Assembly: GCA_024405015.1 (NCBI GenBank)
Contig: JAKSPE010000016.1
Span: forward strand, 1 to 40,901
Length of the DNA: 40,901 bases
From: Sphaerochaetaceae bacterium
GTDB taxonomy: Bacteria > Spirochaetota > Spirochaetia > Sphaerochaetales > Sphaerochaetaceae
Direction: 5' to 3'
Under the pieces are notes generated by a model. The model ran no database searches. It saw only the letters and a list, made by a program, of their open reading frames with translations, and was not told the origin of the DNA. The translations under genes were made by a program, and so were the position numbers. Below are positions 31,854 to 39,611 of the stretch, piece after piece; positions within the stretch are counted from its first letter, which is position 1, and each line of letters opens with the position of its first letter.

Positions 31854-33014
31854 TCATTTAGCCTTTCGTGCTTTCTCGTCTTCGACTTTCTCGTCCAGAA
31901 GCTTCTTGAACAGATCTCCATCCACTGGAATCTTCACATCGCTGTTTGTCCAGGAGGAGAGGTACATGGCGTTGGCAAGCTGGACGGCGTTGATTCCCTC
32001 GTGACCTTCGCTGATGAGCTTCTCACCGTGGAGAATGTTGTTGGTGAAGTTGATCAGGGTATCGATGTGCTGGATGTCCCAGTGCTCAGGGTACTCGAAG
32101 CTGTAGCTGTCATAGAGCTTTTCACCGGTCTGGCCGTGCACCAGAGCCATGACTTCACGGAAGCCAAGGTTTCTGTTGTACCACTCCTCGTTCTTCTCAA
32201 GCTTCATGACGGTGACCTTGGAACTGTTCTCGACAACGATCTTTCCCTCGTCGCCCAGAATCTCCAGTCTGTCGGTTCCCAGTGGGTCGAAGGTGCAGGT
32301 GATCAAAGATCCTGTGCAGCCGTTTGGGAACTCAAAGTAGGCGGTCACATCATCATCGACCAGAACGTCTCTGTGGGAGCCGTACTTGATGAAGGAGTGG
32401 ACCATGGTAGGAAGGCCGAAGAGCCACTGGATGAGGTCCAGCTGGTGAGGAGCCTGGTTGACCAGGATTCCGCCACCTTCTTCGCCCCAGGTTGCTCTCC
32501 AAGCGGAGGAGTCATAGTACTTCTGGGTTCTCCACCATGTGGTGATCATCCAACTGACGCGGCGAAGCTCACCGATTTCCTTGCGGTCAAGGATCTGCTT
32601 GAGCTGCTGATAGAGTGGGTTGATTCTCTGGTTGAACATCATGGCAAAGGAAAGCTCTGGGTGCTTTGCTGCCTCTGCATTCATCTCCTCGATCTGAGAA
32701 GTGTAGATTCCGGCAGGCTTTTCGCACATGACGTGCTTTCCGGCCTTGAATGCCTGGATGGCATACTTTGGATGCTGGTAGTGTGGGATGCAGAGGATGA
32801 CTGCATCGAAATCACCTTTGGCAAAGAAGTCATCTGCATTGTCAAAGACCTGGATGTCAGGCATTTTCTCGAGGGCGACCTTTCTTCTTTCCTCATTGAT
32901 GTCACAGACAGCTGTGACAGTTGACTCTGGAACTCTGGCACCCTGATACAGCCAACTTGAGTGGCTTGTACCCATGCTTCCGAATCCAAGAATACCATAT
33001 TTGACGATAGACAT
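31854..33014 (-). CDS. Gfo/Idh/MocA-family oxidoreductase in the LacI-controlled operon
   Basis: This 386-residue protein has the Rossmann motif GILGFGSMG at about residues 7-15, the EKPAG motif near 100 and the active-site stretch GGGILVNQAPHQLDLIQW. It should oxidise a hydroxyl of the imported sugar with NAD(P). The ATG follows AAGGAG, 11 bases after the permease stop. Together with the next isomerase it suggests a keto-sugar route. The C-terminal extension beyond the usual 340 residues ends in a lysine-rich tail. Confidence 0.93.
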   Translation of the reverse strand: MSIVKYGILGFGSMGTSHSSWLYQGARVPESTVTAVCDINEERRKVALEKMPDIQVFDNADDFFAKGDFDAVILCIPHYQHPKYAIQAFKAGKHVMCEKPAGIYTSQIEEMNAEAAKHPELSFAMMFNQRINPLYQQLKQILDRKEIGELRRVSWMITTWWRTQKYYDSSAWRATWGEEGGGILVNQAPHQLDLIQWLFGLPTMVHSFIKYGSHRDVLVDDDVTAYFEFPNGCTGSLITCTFDPLGTDRLEILGDEGKIVVENSSKVTVMKLEKNEEWYNRNLGFREVMALVHGQTGEKLYDSYSFEYPEHWDIQHIDTLINFTNNILHGEKLISEGHEGINAVQLANAMYLSSWTNSDVKIPVDGDLFKKLLDEKVEDEKARKAK

Positions 33015-33025
33015 ATATTAACTCC

Positions 33026-33874
33026 TTAACCTTTGATTCCTGATGATGCGAAGCTCTCAATGAAGAACTTCTGGCAAATGACGAAGACGATAAGAATAGG
33101 GATGAGTGATACGGTTGCACCACTCATGATCAGTGCATAGTTTGTGGAGGAGTCCTCCTGGAAGCGCTGAAGACCGACGGTGAGTGTGATCAGATTCTCC
33201 TTGGAGATGAAGATCAGTGGGTTCATGTAGTCGTTCCATACCCATGTGAAAGAGAGCAGGAGGGCTGTCATGAGACTTGGCTTGACCAATGGCAGAATCA
33301 GACGTGAGAAGATGGTGAAGTGGTTGGCTCCATCAATGTAGGCCGCCTCGGTCAGTTCGAATGGAACCTGCGAGAAGCCCTGCTTCATCAGAAGGACACC
33401 GAAGACCGAGAAGAAGCCCGGCAATATCAGCGCAAGGTGTGTGTTGGTCAGATGCAGCTTGGAGAAGTAGATGTACTTCGGAAGAAGCATGACCTGGGCT
33501 GGAACCATCATGGTGGCAAGATAGATGGTGAAAAGGAGGTTCTTTCCACGGAAGCGAAGTCTTGCGAACGAATAGCCAGCCATAGTTGTGATCATCAGCT
33601 CACCCACAACAGTGATCAGGGAGACCTTGATGGTGTTCAGGTAGTAGCGAGGGAAGTTGGACTTGGTGAAGACTCTCACATAGTTCTTCGTGTTGATGTT
33701 CTTTGGAATGATTCGGATTGGGAACTCCATGACATCAATCTCGAACTTGAAGGATGTTGAAATCATCCAGATGAAAGGGAAGACGCAAAGAAGAGCGAAA
33801 CAGAAGAGCAGAACTGTCATGACAATGCGCAGGATCTCCTGCTTCTTGCCCATGATACCGGAATAACCTTTCAT
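33026..33874 (-). CDS. Sugar ABC transporter permease, MalG/UgpE type (second importer)
   Basis: This 282-residue membrane protein has six hydrophobic helices and the EAA-loop sequence ELTEAAYIDGANHFTIF at about residues 174-190. The start follows a GGGAGGCGG ribosome binding site, 11 bases after the first permease stop. It pairs with the permease at 33886-34788. As at the other importer, no ATPase is encoded here, so a shared ATPase elsewhere in the genome is expected. Confidence 0.93.
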   Translation of the reverse strand: MKGYSGIMGKKQEILRIVMTVLLFCFALLCVFPFIWMISTSFKFEIDVMEFPIRIIPKNINTKNYVRVFTKSNFPRYYLNTIKVSLITVVGELMITTMAGYSFARLRFRGKNLLFTIYLATMMVPAQVMLLPKYIYFSKLHLTNTHLALILPGFFSVFGVLLMKQGFSQVPFELTEAAYIDGANHFTIFSRLILPLVKPSLMTALLLSFTWVWNDYMNPLIFISKENLITLTVGLQRFQEDSSTNYALIMSGATVSLIPILIVFVICQKFFIESFASSGIKG

Positions 33875-33885
33875 GACCGCCTCCC

Positions 33886-34788
33886 TTAGAATGTGACCTT
33901 CTTCTCAATCCACTGAAGGACATTGGAGAAGAGGAAGATGATGACAAACAGCAGCATGGCTACTGCAGATGCATAGGTGAAACGGAACTCCTTGAAGGCG
34001 TAGTAGTAAACAGCCTGGACAAGGACCGTTGTGGAGAAACCAGGTCCACCTTCGGTGATGATGTTGATCTGGTCGAATATTTTGAATGAGTTGATGGTTG
34101 CCAATGTGACGCAGAAGAAGATGGCTGGTGCAAGCATTGGAACGGTGACTCGGAAGAATGTCTGAATTGGAGATGCTCCATCAATGGCACAAGCCTCATA
34201 GACGTCTTTCGGAAGGGCCGTGATGTTCGCAAGAAGGATGACCACGTGGTAACCCAGGTCATGCCAGATTCCCATCATGATGATTCCTCGAAGCGCCCAG
34301 TCGGAGCTGGTGAACCATTTCGGTGGGTTCGTCACGTGGAATACATGGGTGAGAATGGAGTTGATCGGTCCGTTGGCACTTGGATACAGAAGAACCATCC
34401 AAACGGTTGCAACGGAAACCAGGGAAGATACATAAGGGAGGAACACCATCATTCTGAGGGTGGTTCTCATGTAGACGAAACGGTTGAGAATCGCAGCAAG
34501 AAGAAGTGCGATTGCAATGGTGAACGGAACGTAGGTGAGGGTATAGGTCAGATTGTTTCTGACGGCGTTCTGTATGCGGATGTCAGAGAAGAGGGTCTTG
34601 TAGTTCTGAAGTCCGATGAACTTCATTTCGGAGAAACCCTTCATCGGATTCCACTGGGTGAATCCCAACATCAATGACATGACGATAGGGACGATGATGA
34701 AGATTGTTGTACCAATCAGACTTGGGATGAGGAATGCGATTCCCGCTCGCTGCTCCTGCCTCATGAGGATGGATGTTTTCTTCTTCAT
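33886..34788 (-). CDS. Sugar ABC transporter permease, MalF/UgpA type (second importer)
   Basis: This 300-residue membrane protein has six hydrophobic helices and the EAA-loop sequence DVYEACAIDGASPIQTF near residue 200. The ATG at 34788, followed by MKKKTSILM, is preferred to an upstream start at 34833 because AAGGG lies before it and the upstream start falls inside a perfect hairpin. The gene follows the binding-protein gene after that hairpin. Confidence 0.92.
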   Translation of the reverse strand: MKKKTSILMRQEQRAGIAFLIPSLIGTTIFIIVPIVMSLMLGFTQWNPMKGFSEMKFIGLQNYKTLFSDIRIQNAVRNNLTYTLTYVPFTIAIALLLAAILNRFVYMRTTLRMMVFLPYVSSLVSVATVWMVLLYPSANGPINSILTHVFHVTNPPKWFTSSDWALRGIIMMGIWHDLGYHVVILLANITALPKDVYEACAIDGASPIQTFFRVTVPMLAPAIFFCVTLATINSFKIFDQINIITEGGPGFSTTVLVQAVYYYAFKEFRFTYASAVAMLLFVIIFLFSNVLQWIEKKVTF

Positions 34789-34805
34789 AGGAATACCCTT
34801 TTTTG

Positions 34806-34837
34806 AACTATGGGATTGGTTTCCCAATCCCATAGTT
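34806..34837 (-). repeat. Perfect 14-bp intercistronic hairpin after the binding-protein gene
   Basis: AACTATGGGATTGG (34806-34819) and CCAATCCCATAGTT (34824-34837) form a perfect stem with a 4-base loop. No T-run follows on the minus strand, so it probably protects the 3' end of the binding-protein mRNA or slows transcription into the permeases. Confidence 0.78.
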
Positions 34838-34865
34838 GATAATCAATTCGTTGATTTATTTAGAA

Positions 34866-36161
34866 TTACTTTCCAAGTACTTCAGCGTTGACTCTTGCTT
34901 CGATATTGTTGAGAGTATCTTCAAGACTCTTTTCGCCGTTGAAGAAGAGAGTTGTCTCTTCGCCGATGATTGTCATGTACTTTGCACCGTTGCCACCGAG
35001 GATCTTGTTTGTTGAGAACTGGATGTCCTTAGCAAAGAGCTTCTCGATGTACTGCATCTCAACATTGGAACCGGATGCGAAGGAATCGACGACGTTTGGA
35101 TCGGAGTATGCTGGCAGATAAGTTGGCATGTTACCTGTAGCTGCGATAGCTGCACTTGCCTTCTCTGTGTAGTACTTGATGAACTTCCAAGCCTCAGCCT
35201 TGTGCTCTGAGTTCTCTGGAACTGTGAGGACGGAAACGGAGAAGTTGGATCTGTTGCCAGTGACTGTCTCGTTGAATCTTGGCATGTAAGCGATACCGAT
35301 TCTGAAGTTGTGTGGGAACTTCTCCTGGTTCTTGATATCACGGACGAGCCATGAACCAGCTGTGACCATAGCTTCCTTTCCAGCAAGGAATGTAGCGTTG
35401 ATTGCAGCCTTGACAGCCTTGATCTCTGTGAAGGACATCTGTGTTCCCTCAGAATCGAGCATGTTTCTGACCTCGAGAGCCTTTACCCATGCTGGATCCT
35501 TGATGTTACACTTGCCATCAGCTGTGTACCACTGACCAACCTGACCAGCCATTGTTGCCCACTCGTTGTTGTATGTGTGCATGTATGTTCCGTAGATTCC
35601 CTGATCCTTACCCCAAGCAGCCATCTTTCTGGCTGTCTCGATGTACTGCTCAAGTGTCCAGTCGTCTGTTGGGTAAGCAACGCCAGCAGCGTCGAACATG
35701 TCCATGTTGTAGAAGACGACAGTCTTTGTCATTCTGTAAGGAATACCATAGACGTGACCATCAGAACCGACACCCCATTCAGCGAAGTCGCCGAATGCAG
35801 CGTTCATGTCAAAACCGTCTGCAGCGATGAACTCATCGAGAGAAGCGAGAAGACCATTCTCCATTCTGAGGAACTGGTCACCATCAGCGATTGGGAAGAC
35901 ATCCATGTCTGAACCGCTCATTGCGAGAGTGTCGAGCTTTGTTGCTCTGTCACCGTTGGAAGGGATGATGTGGACTTCAACCTTGATGCCAGGGTTCTCT
36001 GCCTCGAAGTCAGCGATGAACTGCTCGTTTGGCATATCCCATTCGTAGTAGTTGATGACAACTGGCTCGTTAGCCTTTGTTGTTTCTGCTGCGCTCTGAG
36101 CAAAGATCATGCTTGGAGCAAGGACAGCCACGAGAAGTGCGATGAGTGCAAACTTTTTCAT
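34866..36161 (-). CDS. Sugar ABC transporter substrate-binding protein (second importer)
   Basis: This 431-residue secreted protein belongs to the extracellular solute-binding protein family 1. The signal peptide ends at SMIFAQ near residue 22, with no lipobox cysteine. The mature chain starts VVINYYEWDMPNEQFIADFEAENPGI, typical of MalE-like sugar binders. It is the first structural gene of the minus-strand operon, behind an AAGGAG site and a LacI-type operator. The ligand is likely a mono- or oligosaccharide. Confidence 0.92.
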   Translation of the reverse strand: MKKFALIALLVAVLAPSMIFAQSAAETTKANEPVVINYYEWDMPNEQFIADFEAENPGIKVEVHIIPSNGDRATKLDTLAMSGSDMDVFPIADGDQFLRMENGLLASLDEFIAADGFDMNAAFGDFAEWGVGSDGHVYGIPYRMTKTVVFYNMDMFDAAGVAYPTDDWTLEQYIETARKMAAWGKDQGIYGTYMHTYNNEWATMAGQVGQWYTADGKCNIKDPAWVKALEVRNMLDSEGTQMSFTEIKAVKAAINATFLAGKEAMVTAGSWLVRDIKNQEKFPHNFRIGIAYMPRFNETVTGNRSNFSVSVLTVPENSEHKAEAWKFIKYYTEKASAAIAATGNMPTYLPAYSDPNVVDSFASGSNVEMQYIEKLFAKDIQFSTNKILGGNGAKYMTIIGEETTLFFNGEKSLEDTLNNIEARVNAEVLGK

Positions 36162-36185
36162 GTAATACTCCTTGAAATTTTTTCG

Positions 36186-36197
36186 GTAAACGTTTAC
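36186..36197. promoter_or_regulatory. LacI-family operator
   Basis: GTAAACGTTTAC is a perfect 12-bp palindrome with the central CG that LacI/GalR proteins need. It lies just downstream of the promoter of the binding-protein gene, where a bound repressor would block transcription. The LacI-family gene is adjacent. Confidence 0.8.
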
Positions 36198-36213
36198 TTA
36201 CCGCTCATTTACA

Positions 36214-36242
36214 ATTGTTACTTTGAAAGCAGACTCTGTCAA
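36214..36242 (-). promoter_or_regulatory. Promoter of the second sugar ABC operon
   Basis: On the minus strand a perfect TTGACA (36237-36242) is followed after 17 bases by AACAAT (36214-36219). The LacI operator starts about 16 bases after the -10 box. Confidence 0.65.
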
Positions 36243-36275
36243 CTAAAATATTGGTTATTGTGGTTTTTTGGGACT

Positions 36276-37316
36276 TTATTTTTTCTCGATCAACTTAACG
36301 CTTTTGCCGATGTGAAGAGAGCCCTCAATGGTCAGATGTGTGGCAGGGACGTTGTTGTTCTCCTCCTCGACAAGTTTGACCAGAAGCTGGGCTGCCTGTT
36401 CTCCCATCTGAGTAGGGTACATCTCTATATAAGTGTAGTCGTTTTCTCCTGCTGTGACCCACTGTGGATGGCCATAGATGACAACGGAGATATCCTCTGG
36501 GACACGAAGGTTCTGCTCCTTCAGATAGCGCAGTCCTCCGAGGGCAAGCACGTGGTAACCGAAGAAGATGCCAGTGGTGTCCGGATACTCTTCCATCAGT
36601 TTCTTGGTAGCATCATAGCCGGCATCGGAGCTGAACTCGCCTTTGACGACATGAAAGTTCTCTTTCGGAATTCCATAGTGGTCATAGACGTCCAAGCAAG
36701 CGCGGATTCGGGAAGATCCGTCAGCAGTTGTGCTGTTCCAACCGACGAATCCGATGTGGGTGTGGTTATGGGATACCAGACACTCAGCACCTTTAAAACC
36801 GCAGGTGTAGTTCTGAATCTGAACAGAGTTTGCCTTTTCAAGACCTGTCACTGTCATCGGACGGCTCAGAACGACAAACGGAATGTTCAGGTTCTGTACC
36901 AACTCCAGGCTTTCCTTTGCCTTGTCGGTAGGGGAGATGATGATACCATCGACACGGTTTTCCAGCATCTGCTGAATCAGAGAACGCTCGGTTTCCGGGT
37001 CATCCATGGTGAAACCGATGATGGTCTCGTACTTGCACTTGGAAAGTGTATTGCTGCAAGCAATCAGGATGTCCATGAAGAACTGGTTCTGTGGCTGCGG
37101 AATGAGTATGGCGATGGTCTTTTTGGAATGTGCTCGCTTCAGGGCAGATGCCGTATGGCTTTTGACGTAGTGAAGTTCCTTAGCCGCTTTCAGGACACGG
37201 TCTCTGAGCTCTTCGGTGATATAGCGACCTTCACCTCCGTTCAGTACATAGCTGACGGTTGCGATGGAGGTGTTTGCTAGTTTTGCGACGTCTGAAAGTG
37301 TGGCGTATCTGCTCAT
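36276..37316 (-). CDS. LacI-family transcriptional regulator
   Basis: This 346-residue protein has an N-terminal LacI helix-turn-helix and hinge (TLSDVAKLANTSIATVSYVLNG at about residues 5-26) and a periplasmic-binding-protein-like effector domain. ATG at 37316 is the chosen start. A -35/-10 pair ends 7 bases before it and no ribosome binding site is present. The GTAAACGTTTAC palindrome before the neighbouring operon is its probable target. The effector is probably the imported sugar or its phosphate. No terminator separates it from the operon, so some readthrough is possible. Confidence 0.93.
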   Translation of the reverse strand: MSRYATLSDVAKLANTSIATVSYVLNGGEGRYITEELRDRVLKAAKELHYVKSHTASALKRAHSKKTIAILIPQPQNQFFMDILIACSNTLSKCKYETIIGFTMDDPETERSLIQQMLENRVDGIIISPTDKAKESLELVQNLNIPFVVLSRPMTVTGLEKANSVQIQNYTCGFKGAECLVSHNHTHIGFVGWNSTTADGSSRIRACLDVYDHYGIPKENFHVVKGEFSSDAGYDATKKLMEEYPDTTGIFFGYHVLALGGLRYLKEQNLRVPEDISVVIYGHPQWVTAGENDYTYIEMYPTQMGEQAAQLLVKLVEEENNNVPATHLTIEGSLHIGKSVKLIEKK

Positions 37317-37323
37317 ATGACAC

Positions 37324-37352
37324 ATAATGGTGCACAAGGGCAAATAAAGCAA
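37324..37352 (-). promoter_or_regulatory. Promoter of the LacI-family gene, leaderless geometry
   Basis: On the minus strand TTGCTT (37347-37352) and CATTAT (37324-37329) are 17 bases apart. The ATG at 37316 begins 7 bases after the -10 box. Confidence 0.5.
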
Positions 37353-37383
37353 CTGCAAAAGAGCGTCATCTGTTGTGTTATTG

Positions 37384-37423
37384 AAAAAAGGCACTGCAAA
37401 TGGTCAATTGCATCTGCAGTGCC
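37384..37423 (-). terminator. Intrinsic terminator after the TerB-like gene
   Basis: GGCACTGCA and TGCAGTGCC (37390-37398 and 37415-37423) form a perfect 9-bp stem. On the minus strand TTTTTTC follows. Confidence 0.85.
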
Positions 37424-37455
37424 GGGCTATATATGGAAAAACTATATAGGAGGTT

Positions 37456-37908
37456 CTATCGGATGAGCTGACGGATCCAGTTCTTCTCTTTCAGGGAGAT
37501 TTTGCCGTCTACTGCACAGATGAGCATACAGACCAGAACAATGTCCTTCTTCAGATCCTTGGAAAGCAGTCCTAGAACATCCACCATCTCATCGGTGATG
37601 TTCTTCAGCAGTTTGTGCTCAGGCTTCATCTGTCGAAATGACTTCTTTGCTGTCTCATAGTTGATGTTGTCACCGAAAAAGAGTCGAAGCATCGGGTAGA
37701 GAAGTTCATATTCCTCTTCAGCAAGGCGGTTGTCTGCAGCGATGGCTCCCAAAATGAAGGTAAAGAAGATCTCGATTCCGGACTCTCCATCCTGTGTGAT
37801 CTTGGCCAAAGCCGGGATGATTCTCTGAGATCTCTCAGTCAGAAGTTCCGAGTAGGAGAGAACGTCCATCTGCTCAAATTCTTTGCAAAGTCTATCAAAA
37901 TCGTTCAT
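37456..37908 (-). CDS. TerB-like small acidic protein
   Basis: This 150-residue protein is predicted all-helical. The pair of stretches GIEIFFTFILGAIAADNRLAEEEYELLYPML and CMLICAVDGKISLKEKNWIRQLI resembles the TerB/DjlA-type domain, with acidic D-x-x-L/I-x-x-x-E positions that can bind metal. TerB-like domains occur in stress and membrane-surveillance proteins. No ter genes are nearby. TTGCCG and TAACTT 17 bases apart lie directly before the ATG, with 6 bases between, so the mRNA is probably leaderless. The function is not determined. Confidence 0.7.
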   Translation of the reverse strand: MNDFDRLCKEFEQMDVLSYSELLTERSQRIIPALAKITQDGESGIEIFFTFILGAIAADNRLAEEEYELLYPMLRLFFGDNINYETAKKSFRQMKPEHKLLKNITDEMVDVLGLLSKDLKKDIVLVCMLICAVDGKISLKEKNWIRQLIR

Positions 37909-37914
37909 ACGACT

Positions 37915-37943
37915 AAGTTACCCAAGAAAAAGGAAATCGGCAA
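37915..37943 (-). promoter_or_regulatory. Promoter of the TerB-like gene, leaderless geometry
   Basis: On the minus strand TTGCCG (37938-37943) is 17 bases from TAACTT (37915-37920), which ends 6 bases before the ATG at 37908. Confidence 0.55.
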
Positions 37944-37956
37944 ATGGGACATGTCT

Positions 37957-37984
37957 TTTACACATCGTCTATGCGTGTTATATT
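37957..37984 (+). promoter_or_regulatory. Promoter of the DUF4105 gene, leaderless geometry
   Basis: TTTACA (37957-37962) is 16 bases from TATATT (37979-37984). The ATG at 37991 follows by 6 bases. It is back to back with the TerB-like promoter. Confidence 0.6.
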
Positions 37985-37990
37985 GAAGGC

Positions 37991-39262
37991 ATGTCAAAGC
38001 GCTTTGCATTGGTCAGTCTTATGTGCCTCTTTGCTCTGTTCTGCCTTGGTGCGGTAAGCCTCAAGTCCAACGAGAGCGTCAATTCATTTGACTCCATTCC
38101 CATGCTCAGCACCTATTACGATGAGACCCTCCCAGAATCGGAAGCCGCGTTCTACGACCAGTGTACGGTTTCTCTTCTGACACTGTCCAAAGGTGATGCG
38201 CTTTACTCCTGGTTCGGTCATGCCGGCATTCTGGTCGAGGCTCCAAACGGACTTTCGGTTGTCTATGACTACGGAACCTTCAGTTTCTCCGAAGATGACT
38301 TTTTCCTGAATTTCGCCTTTGGTCGTCTCTGGTTCTGCTGTTATTCCACCTTTGCCCGCTATGAGCTTGCCAATGCCGATGCGGAAGGGCGCTCGGTCTC
38401 AAAGGTTGTTCTTCCTCTGACTGCTGAGCAGAAGAAGGCGGTGATTTCCTTCTTGGATGTGAACTCCGACCGCGATCACAGAACCTATCTCTATCATCAC
38501 TACAACGACAACTGTGCCACAAGACTTCGTGACATCATCGACTGCACAACAGGCGGTGATTTCCAGGCTTGGGCCAAGGCACAGCCTGGACAGTCCTACC
38601 GCAAGCAGGCTTCCAGGGCACTGTCGCAGAACCGTTTTGTGCTTTGGGCTCTGAATCTTCTGCAGAGCGGAAACATTGATAAGAGTGCTACCTTGTGGGA
38701 TGAGATGTTCCTTCCGGAGATCCTGGAGAAGGCTGTCTTGGACTACTATGGTCTTGAAAGCAGTCTCATTGTGGACAATGAGGGCAGCTACAAGCACAGT
38801 CCTGGAAAGGCACAGAGCAATATCGGATTCTCCATTGTCTTTGGTCTTGTCCTGGGTTACACCGTCATCGTTCTTTCTCTGTTCAGAAAGCGCAAGGCCA
38901 TGTACATCGTCAGCGGCGTTGTGGATGTGATTTTCGGTCTGGTCGGAACAGTTTTGTTCTTTATGATGTTCTTCACCAACCACGATGTCACATGGCTGAA
39001 TGAGAACGTCCTTTTTGTGAATCCTTTTCTAATTGTCTTAGCCGTGTTTGCCTTCCTTTCTGTGAAGAAGGATAGGGTGGTCTTTGAGAAAACCAATCTT
39101 GTTGGTCTTTGCATCATCGCAGCCCTTGTTGTGCTGAAGCTTGTGTTTGGCCGGGTTTTCTCTCAGCAGAACTGGGACATCATCAGCACCATGGTAATCT
39201 GGTATGGCTGTTGCTTTGCTGCAAGCAGATTGTCCAACAGAAAGAACACAAAGAAGAACTGA
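37991..39262 (+). CDS. DUF4105 (Lnb N-terminal type) membrane protein
   Basis: This 423-residue protein has a signal peptide or anchor at residues 1-22, a periplasmic DUF4105 domain and a C-terminal block of about four hydrophobic helices. The domain carries SWFGHAGILV, YDYGTF and YHHYNDNCATRLRD, whose cysteine and two histidines look like a cysteine-peptidase site of the NlpC/P60 type. DUF4105 is the domain seen at the N-terminus of membrane-bound lacto-N-biosidase regions, and its role is unknown. The ATG at 37991 is chosen over one at 37883 because a -10 box ends 6 bases before it and the signal peptide then starts the protein. Confidence 0.86.
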   Translation: MSKRFALVSLMCLFALFCLGAVSLKSNESVNSFDSIPMLSTYYDETLPESEAAFYDQCTVSLLTLSKGDALYSWFGHAGILVEAPNGLSVVYDYGTFSFSEDDFFLNFAFGRLWFCCYSTFARYELANADAEGRSVSKVVLPLTAEQKKAVISFLDVNSDRDHRTYLYHHYNDNCATRLRDIIDCTTGGDFQAWAKAQPGQSYRKQASRALSQNRFVLWALNLLQSGNIDKSATLWDEMFLPEILEKAVLDYYGLESSLIVDNEGSYKHSPGKAQSNIGFSIVFGLVLGYTVIVLSLFRKRKAMYIVSGVVDVIFGLVGTVLFFMMFFTNHDVTWLNENVLFVNPFLIVLAVFAFLSVKKDRVVFEKTNLVGLCIIAALVVLKLVFGRVFSQQNWDIISTMVIWYGCCFAASRLSNRKNTKKN

Positions 39263-39292
39263 ATTTGGGATTTTTAATCATTCAAGTTTGTC

Positions 39293-39320
39293 TTTACAAG
39301 TGTCATAGGTGTGCTATAAT
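39293..39320 (+). promoter_or_regulatory. Strong promoter of a predicted small RNA
   Basis: TTTACA (39293-39298) and a perfect TATAAT (39315-39320) are 16 bases apart. The next feature downstream is a terminator, not a gene. Confidence 0.72.
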
Positions 39321-39326
39321 TACATT

Positions 39327-39440
39327 GTTGATAACGGTTTTGCGGGAATCTCTCCTATGAAATCGTATTGTTGTTTGTGTTTTAGGGTTAACCCCCTCTT
39401 GTTTGTTGCTGGATGGTCGCTTCGGTGGCCATCCTTTTTT
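39327..39440 (+). ncRNA. Predicted small RNA of about 114 nt
   Basis: A strong promoter at 39293-39320 and a terminator at 39411-39440 bracket this stretch. It contains a GGGTTAACCC palindrome and no gene with a ribosome binding site. A 39-codon frame begins at 39358, but it lacks a ribosome binding site and runs through the terminator. I do not recognise the RNA as 6S, SRP, tmRNA or RNase P RNA. It could be a regulatory small RNA or the leader of a read-through transcript. Confidence 0.5.
39411..39440 (+). terminator. Intrinsic terminator of the predicted small RNA
   Basis: GGATGGTCGC (39411-39420) and GTGGCCATCC (39425-39434) pair over 10 bases with two wobbles around TTCG, followed by TTTTTT. 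Confidence 0.92.
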
Positions 39441-39453
39441 ATTCCCCAAAGCT

Positions 39454-39588
39454 GCGATTGTGTGCAGGCGGTGTGATGCTTGTGCATTCCAGCCTGCCAT
39501 GGCCTGCGGGGCAGGATAGCCCAAGCGAGGCCGGCATGGCGTCCTGGAAGGGGTATGCATCAAGCCTTACACGGTCTGTACACATGAG
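39454..39588 (+). repeat. Structured repeat element, copy 1 (plus orientation)
   Basis: This copy begins GCGATTGTG (39454-39462) and ends TACACATGAG (39579-39588). The base stem pairs GCTTG with CAAGC (39478-39482, 39561-39565) and TGCA with TGCA (39483-39486, 39556-39559), and an outer GTGT/ACAC extends it. An inner stem pairs CCAG/CTGG, GCCATG/CATGGC and GCCT/AGGC. The tip is GGGC-AGGATA-GCCC (39509-39522). Copy 2 keeps the same plan with different stem bases. G/C-rich sequence here contrasts with its A/T-rich surroundings. No gene lies in 39441-39611. Confidence 0.72.
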
Positions 39589-39611
39589 GGAGTCCCGGAA
39601 ATTTTTGACTT

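Noticed and set aside
39358..39477. Small open frame inside the predicted small RNA
   Set aside because: There is no ribosome binding site and the frame runs through the terminator.
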